Positions 63,894 through 64,000 of a stretch of 64,000 bases of DNA are shown here, in pieces. The notes beneath the pieces were generated by a model. It searched no databases. It saw nothing but the letters and a program-made list of their open reading frames with translations, and was not told the origin of the DNA. The position numbers and the translations under genes were made by a program. The first letter of the stretch is position 1; every line of letters starts with the position of its first letter. The DNA is taken from contig CALXQM010000010.1 in the NCBI GenBank assembly GCA_944390765.1, forward strand, positions 32,693 through 96,692, written 5' to 3'. Source of the DNA: an uncultured Alphaproteobacteria bacterium (GTDB taxonomy: Bacteria > Pseudomonadota > Alphaproteobacteria > UBA3830).

Positions 63894-64000
63894 ATGAAAA
63901 AGATCGGGTTAGTAGCATTAGCGGGAGTACTCGCGTTAAATGCAAACGCAGAAGATGTAGTAGTAGAAGAAGCAGCAGTAGAACAAAGCTGTTTTGATGC
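63894..64000 (+). CDS. Exported envelope protein, 3' end outside window
   Basis: GGAG 6 nt before the ATG; signal peptide MKKIGLVALAGVLALNANA with a clean ANA-E cleavage site, then an acidic stretch EDVVVEEAAVEQSCFD. Signal and early mature region resemble small outer-membrane beta-barrel (porin/OmpA-like) proteins of AT-rich alphaproteobacteria. Synonymous codons are visibly richer in G and C (GCG, GTA, GCA) than in the neighbours, as expected of a highly expressed gene. Only about 35 residues are visible, so the family call is tentative. Confidence 0.6.
   Translation, partial: MKKIGLVALAGVLALNANAEDVVVEEAAVEQSCFD

Noticed and set aside
1..64000. Prophage, complete insertion sequence or integrated plasmid
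   Set aside because: No integrase, transposase, phage structural or replication gene was seen, apart from the small repeat elements.

Overview
The window looks like one continuous piece of the chromosome of an AT-rich (by eye about 30% GC), Gram-negative alphaproteobacterium, probably host-associated. The alphaproteobacterial signs are a GapR (DUF2312) nucleoid protein, a long RNase E/G, a membrane H+-pyrophosphatase of the K+-independent type, a PlsC with HX4E instead of HX4D, and surA next to ksgA. LpxC, an RND tripartite pump and a DAP-type MurE show an LPS-bearing outer membrane and a meso-DAP cell wall. I cannot fix the order; Holosporales-, Rickettsiales- or gut RF32-like lineages are all possible. 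Coding density is high and most genes abut or overlap, but about ten intergenic gaps are filled with short dispersed repeats.

Layout. 1-1450: 3' end of a GIY-YIG nuclease gene, repeats, tRNA-Gln(CUG) and a yefM-yoeB toxin-antitoxin pair with a readable operator. 1.9-6.7 kb: rne-gltX-cysS. 7-9.7 kb: LpoA-like lipoprotein diverging from a 50-aa protein, rsmI and yraN. 9.7-13 kb: ddl and hppA. 13.5-17 kb (minus): gapR-pgeF-prs-rplY-pth-tsaE, diverging from lpxC-tsaD. 19.7-26 kb: one 2117-aa TadG-like protein. 26.7-32.2 kb (minus): tRNA-Ser(UGA), dgkA, a phosphoethanolamine transferase, an MFS transporter, tatD, metG. 32.3-35.2 kb (minus): unrecognised secreted proteins with their own promoter and terminator, including an amidoligase-like protein whose frame may be broken at a T8 run. 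35.5 kb: a candidate small RNA. 35.6-38.8 kb: metallophosphoesterase, ksgA, surA. 38.9-44.5 kb: RND efflux operon. 45.2-49.9 kb: ftsE-ftsX-ydcF-like-plsC-prfA-prmC. 50.6 kb: small secreted ankyrin-like protein. 51.1-60.1 kb: division/cell-wall cluster ftsL-ftsI-murE-murF-mraY-murD-ftsW, preceded by a TadE-like gene rather than rsmH. 60.2-63.5 kb: tyrS, an alpha/beta hydrolase, pgk. 63.9 kb: start of an exported envelope protein, cut by the window end.

Much of the window serves the envelope: lipid II precursors (ddl, murD/E/F, mraY), septal synthesis (ftsL, ftsI, ftsW, ftsE/X, an LpoA-like activator), lipid A (lpxC, phosphoethanolamine transferase with dgkA), phospholipid (plsC), outer-membrane protein folding (surA) and efflux. 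The rest is translation (four aminoacyl-tRNA synthetases, two t6A genes, prfA/prmC, pth, rplY, ksgA, rsmI). The least explained parts are the MITE-like repeat family with imperfect terminal inverted repeats (at least five full copies), the giant TadG-like protein whose vWA domain seems split by about 1500 residues, the secreted operon at 32.3-35.2 kb, and a roughly 75-nt RNA carrying an anti-Shine-Dalgarno-like CCUCCU.
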